From the NCBI RefSeq assembly GCF_020404845.1, contig NZ_JAIOJZ010000042.1, positions 1 through 64,000 on the forward strand: a stretch of 64,000 bases of DNA, written 5' to 3'. Below, piece after piece: positions 17,883 through 26,433 of this stretch. The DNA comes from Streptomyces hyderabadensis (lineage in GTDB: Bacteria > Actinomycetota > Actinomycetes > Streptomycetales > Streptomycetaceae). The first letter of the stretch is position 1. Each line of letters opens with the position of its first letter. The notes below the pieces were generated by a model, which saw nothing but the letters and a program-made list of their open reading frames with translations, searched no databases and was not told where the DNA came from. The position numbers were made by a program, and so were the translations under genes.

Positions 17883-19652
17883 ATGGCGTCGTCGATGGAA
17901 AAGCCGCTCGATCATCGCTACCGGGGCGAACACCCGATACGCACCCTCGTCTACCTGTTCCGCGCCGACCGCCGCCGACTGGCCGGCGCGGTCGTCGTCT
18001 TCACCGTCAAGCACAGCCCCGTCTGGCTGCTGCCCCTGATCACCGCCGCCATCATCGACACCGTCGTGCAGCACGGCCCGGTCGAGGACCTGTGGACCAG
18101 CACCGGGATCATCATGTTCATCCTGGTGGTCAACTACCCGCTGCACCTGTGGTACGTGCGCCTGCTCTACGGCAGCGTGCGCCGCATGGGCACCGCGCTG
18201 CGGTCCGCGCTGTGCACGCGCATGCAGCAGCTCTCCATCGGCTACCACTCGCGGGTCAGCGCGGGCGTGCTGCAGGCCAAGGTGGTCCGGGACGTGGAGA
18301 CGGTGGAGCAGATGGTGCAGCAGACCGCCGAGACCGGGCTCGGCGCGTTCACCGTGCTCACCGGCGGCCTCGTCATCATCGCCGTGCGCACCCCGGAGTT
18401 CCTGCCCGTCTTCCTCGTCGTCGTCCCCGCCGCCTCCCTGCTCGTGGCCCGGCTCCGGGCCCGGCTGCGCACCCACAACGAGCACTTCCGCCACGAGGTG
18501 GAGGCCCTGTCCTCGCGGGTCACGGAGATGACCCGGCTCATCCCGGTCACCCGCGCCCACGGCCTGGAGCGCAAGGCGCTGCGCCGCATGGACGGCACCC
18601 TGGACCGGCTGCTCACCTCCGGGATGCGTCTGGACCTGGTCAACGGCCGCTTCGGCTCGCTGTCCTGGGTCGTGCTCAACGTGGTCGGCGTCCTGGTACT
18701 GGCGGGCGCCGCGCTGATCTCGTACTACGACGTCTGGGGCGTCACCGCCGGCGACGTCGTCATGCTCAGCGCCTTCCTGACCACCCTCACCAACTCCACG
18801 ACGACGCTGGCGGGCCTGGCCCCCGTCATCACCAAGGGCCTGGAGTCCGTCCGTTCGGTCGGCGAGGTGCTGCAGGCCCCCGAACTGGAGGACAACGAGG
18901 GCAAGACGGAGCTGACCTCGCTGCGCGGAGCCGTCACCTTCGAGGCCGTCGAGCACCTCTACGAGCACGACGGGCGGCCCGCGGTCGCCGACTTCACCCT
19001 CTCCGTCGCACCGGGCGAGACCATCGCCCTGGTGGGCGCGTCCGGTGCCGGCAAGTCCACCGTGCTCAACCTGGTGATCGGCTTCCTGCGGCCGACCTCC
19101 GGCCGGCTGCTGCTGGACGGCGTCGACATGAACACCCTCGACCTGCGCACGTACCGGCGCTTCGTCTCGGTGGTGCCGCAGGAGTCGATCCTGTTCGACG
19201 GCACGATCCGGGAGAACGTCGCCTACGGCATGGACGACGCCGACGAGGAGACCGTGCGCGGCGCTCTGCGCGACGCCAACGCGCTGGAGTTCGTCGACCG
19301 GCTGCCGCACGGCCTGGACACCCTGGTCGGGGAGCACGGGGCGCGGCTGTCCGGCGGGCAGCGCCAGCGCCTGGCCATCGCCCGCGCCCTGATCCGGGAC
19401 CCCCGGGTGCTGATCCTCGACGAGGCCACCTCGGCACTGGACACCCGCTCGGAGGCGCTCGTCCAGCAGGCGCTGGCCCGGCTGCTGCGCGGGCGCACCA
19501 CGTTCGTCGTGGCGCACCGGCTGTCCACCGTGCGGGGCGCGGACCGGATCGTGGTGATGGGTGACGGCCGTATCCAGGAGATCGGCACGCACGAGGAACT
19601 GCTGGCCGGGGGAGGGGCGTACACCGCACTCCACAGCGGCCAGGTGGCCTGA
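17883..19652 (+). CDS. ABC exporter, fused membrane and ATPase domains
   Basis: A 589-residue half-exporter. Residues to about 310 form six membrane helices (ABC type 1 exporter domain), and the C-terminal ATPase has Walker A GASGAGKST, signature LSGGQRQRLAIARAL, Walker B VLILDEATSALD and the H-loop VAHRLSTV. It would work as a homodimer, or with a partner elsewhere, exporting a lipid, peptide or drug. ATG 17883 is taken because AGGAGGA is 8 bases upstream; an in-frame start at 17850 lacks one. It converges on the TetR gene. Confidence 0.9.
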   Translation: MASSMEKPLDHRYRGEHPIRTLVYLFRADRRRLAGAVVVFTVKHSPVWLLPLITAAIIDTVVQHGPVEDLWTSTGIIMFILVVNYPLHLWYVRLLYGSVRRMGTALRSALCTRMQQLSIGYHSRVSAGVLQAKVVRDVETVEQMVQQTAETGLGAFTVLTGGLVIIAVRTPEFLPVFLVVVPAASLLVARLRARLRTHNEHFRHEVEALSSRVTEMTRLIPVTRAHGLERKALRRMDGTLDRLLTSGMRLDLVNGRFGSLSWVVLNVVGVLVLAGAALISYYDVWGVTAGDVVMLSAFLTTLTNSTTTLAGLAPVITKGLESVRSVGEVLQAPELEDNEGKTELTSLRGAVTFEAVEHLYEHDGRPAVADFTLSVAPGETIALVGASGAGKSTVLNLVIGFLRPTSGRLLLDGVDMNTLDLRTYRRFVSVVPQESILFDGTIRENVAYGMDDADEETVRGALRDANALEFVDRLPHGLDTLVGEHGARLSGGQRQRLAIARALIRDPRVLILDEATSALDTRSEALVQQALARLLRGRTTFVVAHRLSTVRGADRIVVMGDGRIQEIGTHEELLAGGGAYTALHSGQVA

Positions 19653-19700
19653 GCGCGGCGCACTCGCTCCGCGGCCGCCGTGGGCACCCGCCCCGCCGTC

Positions 19701-19715
19701 CGGACCTCAGGTCCG
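19701..19715. promoter_or_regulatory. CGGACC-TCA-GGTCCG dyad at the 3' end of the TetR gene
   Basis: A 6-3-6 inverted repeat whose 3-base centre is the TetR stop codon. Its arms are identical to the arms of the two operator-like dyads upstream of the same TetR gene, so it may be a third binding site, or act as a small hairpin between the converging genes. Confidence 0.4.
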
Positions 19716-20300
19716 TGCGGGAGCGGTGCCGAGGACCCGGGCGGTGTAGTCGGCGAGTTGGGCGCGCATCCGTTCGCGGGGCACGCCCGACCGGCCGGCC
19801 AGGTGCTCGACGAGGTCGGCGCGTACGGCGGCGAGCAGCGCGTGGGCGGCGAACTCCTCGTCGCCGAGGCCGGGTACCTCCTCCAGCACCGTGCGGAGCA
19901 GGGCGTGCCAGTGCTCGTAGTGCCGGGCGCCGTAGGGACTGTCCTGCCCGGTGGCCTCCAGCGCCAGCGCCAGGCCCCGGTTGTCGAGCTTGAAGCACAG
20001 CAGGGCGTCGAGCAGGGCGCTCACCCGGCGCTGCGGCTCGGCTCCGGGGCCCAGCGGCGGCGGTCCCGTCTCCACGGCCCGTTCGATCGGCTCCAGCCGG
20101 GCCTCGTACAGGGCCTTGACCAGTCCGACCCGGTCGCCGAAGGCCCGGAAGAGGGTGCCCTTGCCGACCCCGGCCGCCGCCGCGACATCGGCCATGGTGA
20201 CGTCCTCGGGGCTCTCGCAGTCGGTGAACAGGGCGTCGGCGGCGGCGAGGACGGCCGCCCGGTTGCGGGCCGCGTCCTTGCGGGGCTTGCGCTCGGTCAC
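19707..20300 (-). CDS. TetR-family transcriptional repressor
   Basis: A 197-residue TetR regulator: DNA-binding helices at 15-60 (AAVLAAADALF, VTMADVAAAAGVGKGTLFRAF) and a ligand-binding C-terminal part typical of the family. GTG at 20300 follows GAGGAG with 6-base spacing. It is transcribed away from a SnoaL-like/NmrA-like gene pair, with two identical-type palindromes in the shared 130-base region, the classic layout for a repressor of its neighbours and itself. Confidence 0.88.
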   Translation of the reverse strand: MTERKPRKDAARNRAAVLAAADALFTDCESPEDVTMADVAAAAGVGKGTLFRAFGDRVGLVKALYEARLEPIERAVETGPPPLGPGAEPQRRVSALLDALLCFKLDNRGLALALEATGQDSPYGARHYEHWHALLRTVLEEVPGLGDEEFAAHALLAAVRADLVEHLAGRSGVPRERMRAQLADYTARVLGTAPART

Positions 20301-20338
20301 AGGGTCTCCTCGGGTCACGGGGCGGCGCGCGTTGCAAA

Positions 20339-20382
20339 GCGGACCGTCGGTCCGTATTGTTTGAAGCGGACCGCTGGTCCGC
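20339..20382. promoter_or_regulatory. Pair of TetR-type operators
   Basis: GCGGACCGTCGGTCCGT (20339-20355) and GCGGACCGCTGGTCCGC (20366-20382) are dyads with the same arms CGGACC/GGTCCG and a 27-bp centre spacing, near 2.5 helical turns. They lie between the divergent TetR and SnoaL-like genes. Confidence 0.75.
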
Positions 20383-20432
20383 ATTCTATGCGACAACGAC
20401 GCCACGACGGCGCGACCAAGAGGAGCACACCC

Positions 20433-20894
20433 ATGCCCACGCCCACCCCGGCCGGTACGCCCGGCACCCCCGCAGGCCCCGCCGCCGTGCCGGAACTGTT
20501 CCGGCACGGACTGCGTCTGCTGCTGGACAAGGACATCGACGCCTGGGTCGGCCTGTGGGCCGACGACGGGGTCATGGAATTCCCCTTCGCCCCCGAGGGG
20601 CGGCCCCGGCGGCTGGCGGGGCGGGAGGCCGTCGCCGCCTACATGCGGTCCTACCCCGACCACATCGACCTGCACGACTTCCCCGAAGTGCGCATTCACG
20701 AGACGACCGACGCGCGCACCGTCGTGGTGGAGATGCGCGGCGTGGGCCGACTGGTGCGCACGGGCGCCCCCTTCGACATGACGTACATCGCCGTGGTGAC
20801 CGCCGAGAACGGCCGGTTCACGTCCTACCGCGACTACTGGAACCCGCTGGTGCTGCTGGAACCCGGTGCCGAATTCGCCGGGAGCACCCGATGA
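20433..20894 (+). CDS. SnoaL-like / NTF2-fold protein
   Basis: A 153-residue protein with the small cone-shaped NTF2 fold: LFRHGLRLLLDKDIDAWVGL, then WADDGVMEFPFAPEG, and FTSYRDYWNPLVL near the end. Family members are polyketide cyclases, isomerases, or proteins that bind small hydrophobic ligands. The ATG at 20433 follows AAGAGGAG. It is translationally coupled to the NmrA-like gene (ATGA at 20891), and the two likely work on the ligand sensed by the adjacent TetR. Confidence 0.82.
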   Translation: MPTPTPAGTPGTPAGPAAVPELFRHGLRLLLDKDIDAWVGLWADDGVMEFPFAPEGRPRRLAGREAVAAYMRSYPDHIDLHDFPEVRIHETTDARTVVVEMRGVGRLVRTGAPFDMTYIAVVTAENGRFTSYRDYWNPLVLLEPGAEFAGSTR

Positions 20895-21736
20895 CCGGCA
20901 CCGGCACGACGCTGGTCGTCGGCGCCACCGGCACGACCGGCAGCCGTACCGTCGCCCGGCTGGTCGCCGCCGGCCACCCGGTGAAGGCCGCCGGACGGCG
21001 CGCGGCCCCGGTGCCGGGCGCGGAGCCGGTCCGCTTCGACTGGTACGACGCCGGCACCCACGACGCGGCCCTCGACGGAGTGGACCGGGTCTACCTCGTC
21101 CCGCCCGTGGGCGACCCGGACCCGGCCGCGGTCATGCTCCCCTTCCTGCGCCGCGCCCGTGCCGCCGGTGTGGACCGCGCCGTGCTGCTCAGCTCCTCCG
21201 CCGTTCCCGAGGGCGGCCCGGCGGTGGGCGCCGTGCACCGGGAACTGCCCGGCCTGTTCGACCAGTGGGCGGTGCTCCGGCCCTCCTGGTTCATGCAGAA
21301 TTTCACCGGCGACCACGCCCATGCCGTCGGCATCCGCCGGGACGGCATCATCCGGACCGCCGCCGGGCGCGGCCGGGTGGCCTTCGTCGACGCCGACGAC
21401 ATCGCCGCCGTCGCCGTGCACGCCCTCACCGACGACCACGCCCCCGGCACCGACCTGGTCCTCACCGGTCCCGAGGCCCTCGATCACGACGAGGTCGCCG
21501 CCGTCCTCACCCGGGTGGCCGGCAGGCCGGTCGTCCACCGCGGGGTGACCCCCGAGGAGTTGGCCGCCCGCCTCACGGGCGTGGTGCCGCCCGACTTCGC
21601 GGCGCTGCTGGCCGACCTGGACCGTGCGATCGCCCAGGGGGCCGAGGACCGCACCACCGACACCGTCCAGCGCATCACCGGCCGTCCGCCGCACGGCTTT
21701 CGGGAGGTGGTGGAACGGGAGTGGGCGCAGCGGTGA
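20891..21736 (+). CDS. NmrA-like NAD(P)-binding protein
   Basis: A 281-residue atypical SDR: dinucleotide motif VVGATGTTGSRTVARLV at 9-25, LLSSSAVPEG near 105 and LRPSWFMQNF near 135, as in NmrA/HSCARG and quinone-reductase-2 relatives. The catalytic Tyr-x-x-x-Lys of true SDRs is absent, so it may sense redox state or reduce quinones. It overlaps the SnoaL-like gene by 4 bases and is probably controlled by the divergent TetR. Confidence 0.85.
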   Translation: MTGTGTTLVVGATGTTGSRTVARLVAAGHPVKAAGRRAAPVPGAEPVRFDWYDAGTHDAALDGVDRVYLVPPVGDPDPAAVMLPFLRRARAAGVDRAVLLSSSAVPEGGPAVGAVHRELPGLFDQWAVLRPSWFMQNFTGDHAHAVGIRRDGIIRTAAGRGRVAFVDADDIAAVAVHALTDDHAPGTDLVLTGPEALDHDEVAAVLTRVAGRPVVHRGVTPEELAARLTGVVPPDFAALLADLDRAIAQGAEDRTTDTVQRITGRPPHGFREVVEREWAQR

Positions 21737-21851
21737 ACGACGCCCGCGCGGCGGAGTCGGAATCCGGTCAACAGCGAGCCGGGACGCCCGTGGTGCGAAT
21801 GCTTCGGCAGGGTCGGGGCATACGCAGCCACAACCGAGAGAGGGGCGTTTC

Positions 21852-22115
21852 GTGCTGGAACCGGACCCGAAGGCCGTCAGGGAGCTGCTGACGCGGTACG
21901 CGTCGCTGCGGATCGATCAGGCGGAGAGGCCGCGGCAGACGACCGCACGGGAGCTGGCGGACGTCAGCTACACACTGTGCGTGATGATGGCGACCACCAG
22001 CGTCCATGACGCGGTGGCGAAGGCGGACGCGCTGCTGCTCGCCAAGGGGCGGACGGCGCCACCGGCGCGTCCGGCCGAGGCGAACGGGGAGAGCGGCCTG
22101 TCGCTGGCCGTGTGA
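21852..22115 (+). CDS. DUF5133 small protein
   Basis: An 87-residue helical protein (ELLTRYASLRIDQAERPRQT and ELADVSYTLCVMMATTSV) matching the DUF5133 family found almost only in Streptomyces; function unknown. The GTG at 21852 is chosen because the family begins MLxPDPxxVRxLL here; the purine run GAGAGAGGGG lies just upstream. It stands alone on the plus strand. Confidence 0.75.
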   Translation: MLEPDPKAVRELLTRYASLRIDQAERPRQTTARELADVSYTLCVMMATTSVHDAVAKADALLLAKGRTAPPARPAEANGESGLSLAV

Positions 22116-22282
22116 CACCCGGGGCACCGGGAACGGCGCGCCGCAGGTCGTGCCGGGTGGGGGCCCTGGCGAGAACCCGTCGGAAGCTGTCGTTTCCGCC
22201 TCTGTGCGATCACTCGCCGGGTTCCTAGCGTTGCCTTCCAGCACCGCACGCCGAACGATCCCGCCTCCCGGAGCCCCGAACG

Positions 22283-22780
22283 ATGACCAAGTTCCTGCTG
22301 TCCCTCCACGTCCTGGCGGCGATCGTCGCCGTCGGGCCCGTCACCGTCGCGGCCAGCATGTTCCCGGCCGCCGTCCGCCGGGTGCCGGTGCCCGAGCCCG
22401 TCGGGGGAGGGGCCGGGGACGGCGGCGGGGCGGGCGCCGGGGACGTGCGCACCGTCCGGCTGCTGCACCGCATCTGCCGGGTGTACGCCGGTCTCGGCAT
22501 CGCGGTGCCGGTCCTCGGCTTCGCCACCGCCGTCGCCATGGGGGTCCTGGGGGACGCCTGGCTGACCGCGTCCGTCACCCTCACCGCGGTCGCCGCCGGG
22601 CTCCTGGCCGCCTTCGTCCTGCCCCGCCAGGAGGAACTCCTCGACCAACTGGCCGACGGGAAGCCCGTCGAGCGGGACCGCACGGTCCGGCTCGCCATGT
22701 TCACCGGTCTGTTCAACCTGCTGTGGGCCACGGTGACCGTCCTCATGATCGTGCGGCCCGGCTCCACGACCGGCGCCTGA
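22283..22780 (+). CDS. Small integral membrane protein (DUF2269-like)
   Basis: A 165-residue protein with four predicted membrane helices (about 4-27, 64-84, 88-108 and 139-158). A Gly/Ala-rich hydrophilic loop (about 38-56) and a charged loop RQEELLDQLADGKPVERDRT separate them. It resembles predicted integral membrane proteins of the DUF2269 group; no function is known. ATG 22283 follows CGGAGCC. Confidence 0.65.
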   Translation: MTKFLLSLHVLAAIVAVGPVTVAASMFPAAVRRVPVPEPVGGGAGDGGGAGAGDVRTVRLLHRICRVYAGLGIAVPVLGFATAVAMGVLGDAWLTASVTLTAVAAGLLAAFVLPRQEELLDQLADGKPVERDRTVRLAMFTGLFNLLWATVTVLMIVRPGSTTGA

Positions 22781-22845
22781 GCGGCCGTTCACATCCTGGC
22801 GGAATGCGCACCACCACGTGAACGGGCGCCTAGACTGCTCAGTCG

Positions 22846-22863
22846 CGCCTCCGGACGGAGGCG
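22846..22863 (+). other. 5'-leader hairpin
   Basis: CGCCTCC (22846-22852) and GGAGGCG (22857-22863) form a perfect 7-bp stem with a GGAC loop, between a TAGACT -10-like element (22831-22836) and the start of the small gene at 22889. It may stabilise or regulate that short mRNA. Confidence 0.4.
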
Positions 22864-22888
22864 GACGACACGAAAGGCACGTTGACGG

Positions 22889-23104
22889 GTGTTCCAGGAT
22901 TCCCCCATCTACGACCGACTCGTCGCCGAACGCGGTGACGTCCCCGAGCAGGTGCGGCGGGACGCCGAGCGCGTGAGCAGGGAACTGGAGGTGGTCATGC
23001 GTCCGTTGGGCGCCCCCGGGCACCTGCCGGGCGCCGAGCGCCGGCCGTCCCCGGGCACCGGCTGGCAGCGCACCGCGCTGCTGCCCGGCCCGCGCCCGCA
23101 CTGA
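22889..23104 (+). CDS. Small conserved-looking hypothetical protein
   Basis: A 71-residue protein from a GTG start, MFQDSPIYDRLVAERGDVPE and VRRDAERVSRELEVVM, helical and charged, with a Pro/Gly-rich tail. I do not recognise a family. A candidate promoter (TAGACT at 22831) and leader hairpin precede it. It converges with the graspetide ligase gene, 15 bases away, and may or may not relate to it. Confidence 0.55.
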   Translation: MFQDSPIYDRLVAERGDVPEQVRRDAERVSRELEVVMRPLGAPGHLPGAERRPSPGTGWQRTALLPGPRPH

Positions 23105-23119
23105 CGGGCGCACCGGACC

Positions 23120-24106
23120 TCACCCGGCCGCCGCCGCGCCGGGGCCGCCCGCGTCCACCGGGTCCGCGGCGCCGGGCCGGGCCAGCCACTCGGCGATGGT
23201 GCGGGCGATCGGCTGACCCGTGTCCACCTCGACGAAGCCGAACTGCCCCGACTGGTTGCACTCCAGGAACCACCAGGTGCCGTCGCCGTCCTCGGCGAAG
23301 TCGAGGGCGCCGTAGGCCAGTCCCGCCGCCCGGAGGTAGGCGCGGACCTGCTCGGCCACCCGCGACGGCACCTCGGCGGGCCGCCACGGCTCGCCCGAGG
23401 CGGTGAAACGGACGTCCACCTCGTCGGGGTCCAGGCTCGCGAGTGCCGTCTTGCGGGCGGCCAGCAGCGTGTCCCCCACGGCGGTCAGCCGGATGTCGGC
23501 ACGCTTGGCGACCCGGCGTTGCAGCAGCGTCGGGCCGTGCGCGACGGCGGAGAAATCGGCCTCGGGCGGAACCCTGCTGGTCGGCACCGCCAGGGGCGGA
23601 TCCTGCGGATGGGCGCCCGAGACGGGCTTGACCACCAGATCCGGGTAGCGCTCGGCGAACTCGCGGGCGGCCCGCGGGAACGTCGTGATCAGCGTCGCCG
23701 GCACCGGCAGGCCGCAGCGCTGGGCGAGACGGAGCTGCCAGGGCTTGTACCTGGCCCGGTGCGCGGCGTCCGGCTGGTTCATCCAGCGGGCCCCCGAACC
23801 GCGCAGCATGCCGTACAGCGCCTGGCCGGCCTCCTCGGTCAGCCACGCGGACGGCTCCGCGGCCCGCGTGGCCGCGCCGCCCGGCCTGCGCACCCAGACG
23901 GACCGCAGCCCGCCGATGCTCACCAGGCGGCCCCCCGAGGACAGATGGCCCCGGAAGGAACCGTGCACGAACTCGCCGGAGAGCGCGACGGAGTCGGTCA
24001 GGTCGGCGGGATCCATGCGGACCACCGGCACTCCCGACGCGTTCAGGTGCACCACCACCATGTCGGCGGTGACGTCCTCTTCACTGGTCAGGATCAACAC
24101 GGTCAT
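23120..24106 (-). CDS. tgmB: ATP-grasp ribosomal peptide maturase (graspetide ligase)
   Basis: A 328-residue ATP-grasp enzyme of the MvdD/TgmB type. It has an N-terminal pre-ATP-grasp domain (VLILTSEEDVTADMVVVHLN), the substrate-positioning segment YKPWQLRLAQRCGLPVPATL, nucleotide-binding lysine in DLVVKPVSG and the metal-binding end LDFAEDGDGTWWFLECNQ, with Glu and Asn as ligands. Such ligases phosphorylate Asp/Glu side chains and join them to Thr/Ser or Lys of a precursor, giving omega-ester or amide macrocycles. The precursor gene ends 16 bases upstream on the same strand. No methyltransferase gene of this system lies beside it. Confidence 0.9.
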   Translation of the reverse strand: MTVLILTSEEDVTADMVVVHLNASGVPVVRMDPADLTDSVALSGEFVHGSFRGHLSSGGRLVSIGGLRSVWVRRPGGAATRAAEPSAWLTEEAGQALYGMLRGSGARWMNQPDAAHRARYKPWQLRLAQRCGLPVPATLITTFPRAAREFAERYPDLVVKPVSGAHPQDPPLAVPTSRVPPEADFSAVAHGPTLLQRRVAKRADIRLTAVGDTLLAARKTALASLDPDEVDVRFTASGEPWRPAEVPSRVAEQVRAYLRAAGLAYGALDFAEDGDGTWWFLECNQSGQFGFVEVDTGQPIARTIAEWLARPGAADPVDAGGPGAAAAG

Positions 24107-24122
24107 TCTCGACGACCCGTGT

Positions 24123-24314
24123 TCAGTCGTCGAAGTGAGTCTTCGACCCCGCGGTGGAGGTCGTGGTCCCCAGTTCTCTCAGCAGCGCGTGGTCGCAGGC
24201 GGCCACCCGCCCGTCGAGGAGCACGTTCAACTGCAGCCCGGAGTCGTAGACGTACGGAGTCGTCGCTTCCAACTCCACTGCGGGCCGTGCGTAGTTGAGC
24301 GCGAACGGTTGCAT
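24123..24314 (-). CDS. tgmA: Graspetide precursor peptide (ATP-grasp target RiPP)
   Basis: A 63-residue precursor. The leader has the family motif PFALNYARP (3-11) and YDSGLQLNVLLDGRVA (23-38); the core ends TTTSTAGSKTHFDD, with Thr/Ser/Lys donors followed by two terminal Asp acceptors. It fits the actinobacterial 'putative ATP-grasp-modified RiPP' family. ATG 24314 follows AGGGAGAG. A lone Cys (res 40) lies in the spacer. Which side chains are cross-linked is not deducible; leader removal would need a protease from elsewhere. Confidence 0.92.
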   Translation of the reverse strand: MQPFALNYARPAVELEATTPYVYDSGLQLNVLLDGRVAACDHALLRELGTTTSTAGSKTHFDD

Positions 24315-24433
24315 CGTCTCTCCCTAGTCGGTGCTGCGCCGATCAGACGACGGCCCCATTGCGCCGTCATCTGGTCCGCCGACTTCCTTCGGCTTCCAGA
24401 GACTTATACGAATCGAACGGGTGATTGGTTTCC

Positions 24434-24754
24434 TTACGCTGCGTAACCACCGGGCGGGCGGGTGCCCCGCCGCCCGTCCGCGGGGCCGTGCCGTCCGCCG
24501 ATCGAGCCGCGCGCGGAGCGCAGCGCCAGCAGCAGCACGCCGACGTCGTCCAGGTAGACCGGATCGGGCAACAGGTCCGCCGGGAGCACCAGATAGAGGA
24601 CGGCGCCCCAGAAGACCCAGCGCGGGCCGGTGGGCAGACCGGCCCGCCTGAGGTCCCGTCGGGTGCGCACCAGGCGCACCAGGACCGCGAGAGCCGCCGC
24701 GAGGACCAGCGCCGCGAGCAGCACCGCCACGACGATCACTGTGGTCGTGTCCAC
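24434..24754 (-). CDS. DUF1232 (YkvA-like) membrane protein
   Basis: A 106-residue protein: an N-terminal membrane helix (VIVVAVLLAALVLAAALAVL), an Arg-rich loop, and the DUF1232 core WGAVLYLVLPADLLPDPVYLDDVGVLLLALR, in which LP.DL.PD...DD is conserved. YkvA-like proteins are small membrane proteins of unknown role. It starts at ATG 24754 and is separated by 119 bases from the graspetide genes, so cotranscription is possible but not clear. Confidence 0.8.
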   Translation of the reverse strand: MDTTTVIVVAVLLAALVLAAALAVLVRLVRTRRDLRRAGLPTGPRWVFWGAVLYLVLPADLLPDPVYLDDVGVLLLALRSARGSIGGRHGPADGRRGTRPPGGYAA

Positions 24755-24958
24755 GGCCCCTCCTTCGGCGGCGCGGTGGGCGCCTCCCTACCCGGATGCC
24801 CGCTCGCGGTGGCGGCAAGACCCGCGGACGGGGTCTCTCATCCCTGTGGCCCACCGAAGTGGCACGACGCGGCGGACGTGCCTAGTAATGGCAAGCACAC
24901 AGCGCGAGTCGCATGTCGGGGACGCAGGGCGGCCGCACCCCCACCACACGGAGAGATC

Positions 24959-26407
24959 ATGACCACCGGCTCTTCCACACCCCGCTCGCCCGAGTACTCC
25001 ATATCCGCGCTCGACCTGCCCACCGGCGAGACGACCACGACCACCGGCACGGCGCGGCCACCGGGCGCGGAACCCGCGGCCCGGACGCCCGCCGACCGGG
25101 CGTCCGCCGATCCGGCCGCGGCCGGGCAGGAGGGCGACCTCTGGGACGTCGACTTCGACGACGCCGACCTTCCGGAACTCGATCCCGACCCCGACCTGCC
25201 CGTCTCCGACGCGGAGCCGACGCCCGACGCGGCGCCGGACGCGGAGCCGGACGCGGAGCCGGACGCGGATGCCGAGGGCGTCGACGGAGCGGCGCATGCG
25301 TACGGCGATCCGGTCGGCGATCTGGTGCGCGCGGCCGTGGCCGACCGCCCGCTGGACGAGGTCGTCGACCTGATCACGACGCTGGAGCGGTCACCGCAGT
25401 ACGCACAGGCCACGATCGACGCGCTCCGCGCGGTCGGCGTGAACCGGTCCGTCGAGGACGTCACCCGGCTGGCCGGCCTGCTGACCCGGCCGCCGCGCCC
25501 GTCCGACAGCGCCGACGAGGCGATCCGGGCCGCGGCGGAGTGCCGCTCCGTGGAGGACGTCACCCGGCTGATGGCGCTGCTGCACCGCACGCCCCTGGAA
25601 CCGCACTGCGGGCAAGAGGCCGTGCGCGCCGCCGCCACCGGCCGTCCCGTGGAGGAACTGGTCCAGCTGATCGGCCGGCTCGCCGAGGACGGACAGGTAC
25701 GCCCGGAGCGGCCCGACGCCCGGGGGCTGCGGGCCGCCCGGGACGCGGCCGACGAGCACGACGGACCCGAGACCGCCGCCCGGTCGGCGGGACGCGGCGG
25801 CGCGGCGCCCGGCGGAGCGGACCGCCGCGGCCGTGAACGCCGCAGGCCGCCACGGCCGTTCCGCCGGGGACGGGAGCGCGACGAGTCCCGCGCGGGGCGC
25901 CGTGCGCAGCCCGCCGGGGCGCGAGAGGGCGAGAAGGCCCGTGCCGCGCGCGAGCGCGACCGCGCGGCACGGCGGGCCGCCCGCGGTCCGGCCTGGCCCG
26001 CCTGGCTCACCGTCGCGGTCCTGGCCGGGTGCGGCGTGGCCTACTTCCCGCTGCACCGCGGCGACGCCTCCGCCCAGGCCTACGGGGTGGCGCTCGGCCT
26101 GTCCGCGCTCTGCCTGGTGCTGGCCCTGCTGCTGACCGTGCGGCCGGCCGTACCGCTGCTCGCGGCGGCGGTCGTGGGCCCGGCGGCGCTGGCCGCCGCC
26201 AAGCTCTACGGCAGCGCCACCCCCTCGGCGCGGGTGTCGCCGGTCACCGACCTCACGCTGGCACCCGTCTGGATCGCGGTCGCGGTGGCCGTGGCCGCCT
26301 CGCTGGTCGCTCTGACGGCGCTGTGCGTGCGGGTGGCCGCACAGGACTCGGCCCGGCGCCGGCCCGCCCGCCGCGTGCCCGTGTCGAGCCGTACGGCCGC
26401 GGACTGA
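24959..26407 (+). CDS. Membrane protein with acidic N-terminus and tandem helical repeats
   Basis: A 482-residue protein I do not recognise. Residues 1-100 are acidic and Pro-rich, with 12-bp tandem DNA repeats encoding D-A-E-P (near 25225-25270). Residues about 115-255 hold four degenerate repeats of about 35 residues (LDEVVDLITTLERS, VEDVTRLAGLLTRP, VEDVTRLMALLHRT, VEELVQLIGRLAED). A highly basic Arg/Ala segment (265-345) follows, then four membrane helices (350-460). Topology suggests a cytoplasmic scaffold tethered by its C-terminus. ATG 24959 follows GGAGAG. Confidence 0.7.
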   Translation: MTTGSSTPRSPEYSISALDLPTGETTTTTGTARPPGAEPAARTPADRASADPAAAGQEGDLWDVDFDDADLPELDPDPDLPVSDAEPTPDAAPDAEPDAEPDADAEGVDGAAHAYGDPVGDLVRAAVADRPLDEVVDLITTLERSPQYAQATIDALRAVGVNRSVEDVTRLAGLLTRPPRPSDSADEAIRAAAECRSVEDVTRLMALLHRTPLEPHCGQEAVRAAATGRPVEELVQLIGRLAEDGQVRPERPDARGLRAARDAADEHDGPETAARSAGRGGAAPGGADRRGRERRRPPRPFRRGRERDESRAGRRAQPAGAREGEKARAARERDRAARRAARGPAWPAWLTVAVLAGCGVAYFPLHRGDASAQAYGVALGLSALCLVLALLLTVRPAVPLLAAAVVGPAALAAAKLYGSATPSARVSPVTDLTLAPVWIAVAVAVAASLVALTALCVRVAAQDSARRRPARRVPVSSRTAAD

Positions 26408-26433
26408 CCGCCGGCCGCCACCCGCGGCGACAG

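Noticed and set aside
17091..19634. Minus-strand open frame of 847 codons
   Set aside because: Antisense to the HEAT-like and ABC exporter genes; His/Gly/Val-rich shadow.
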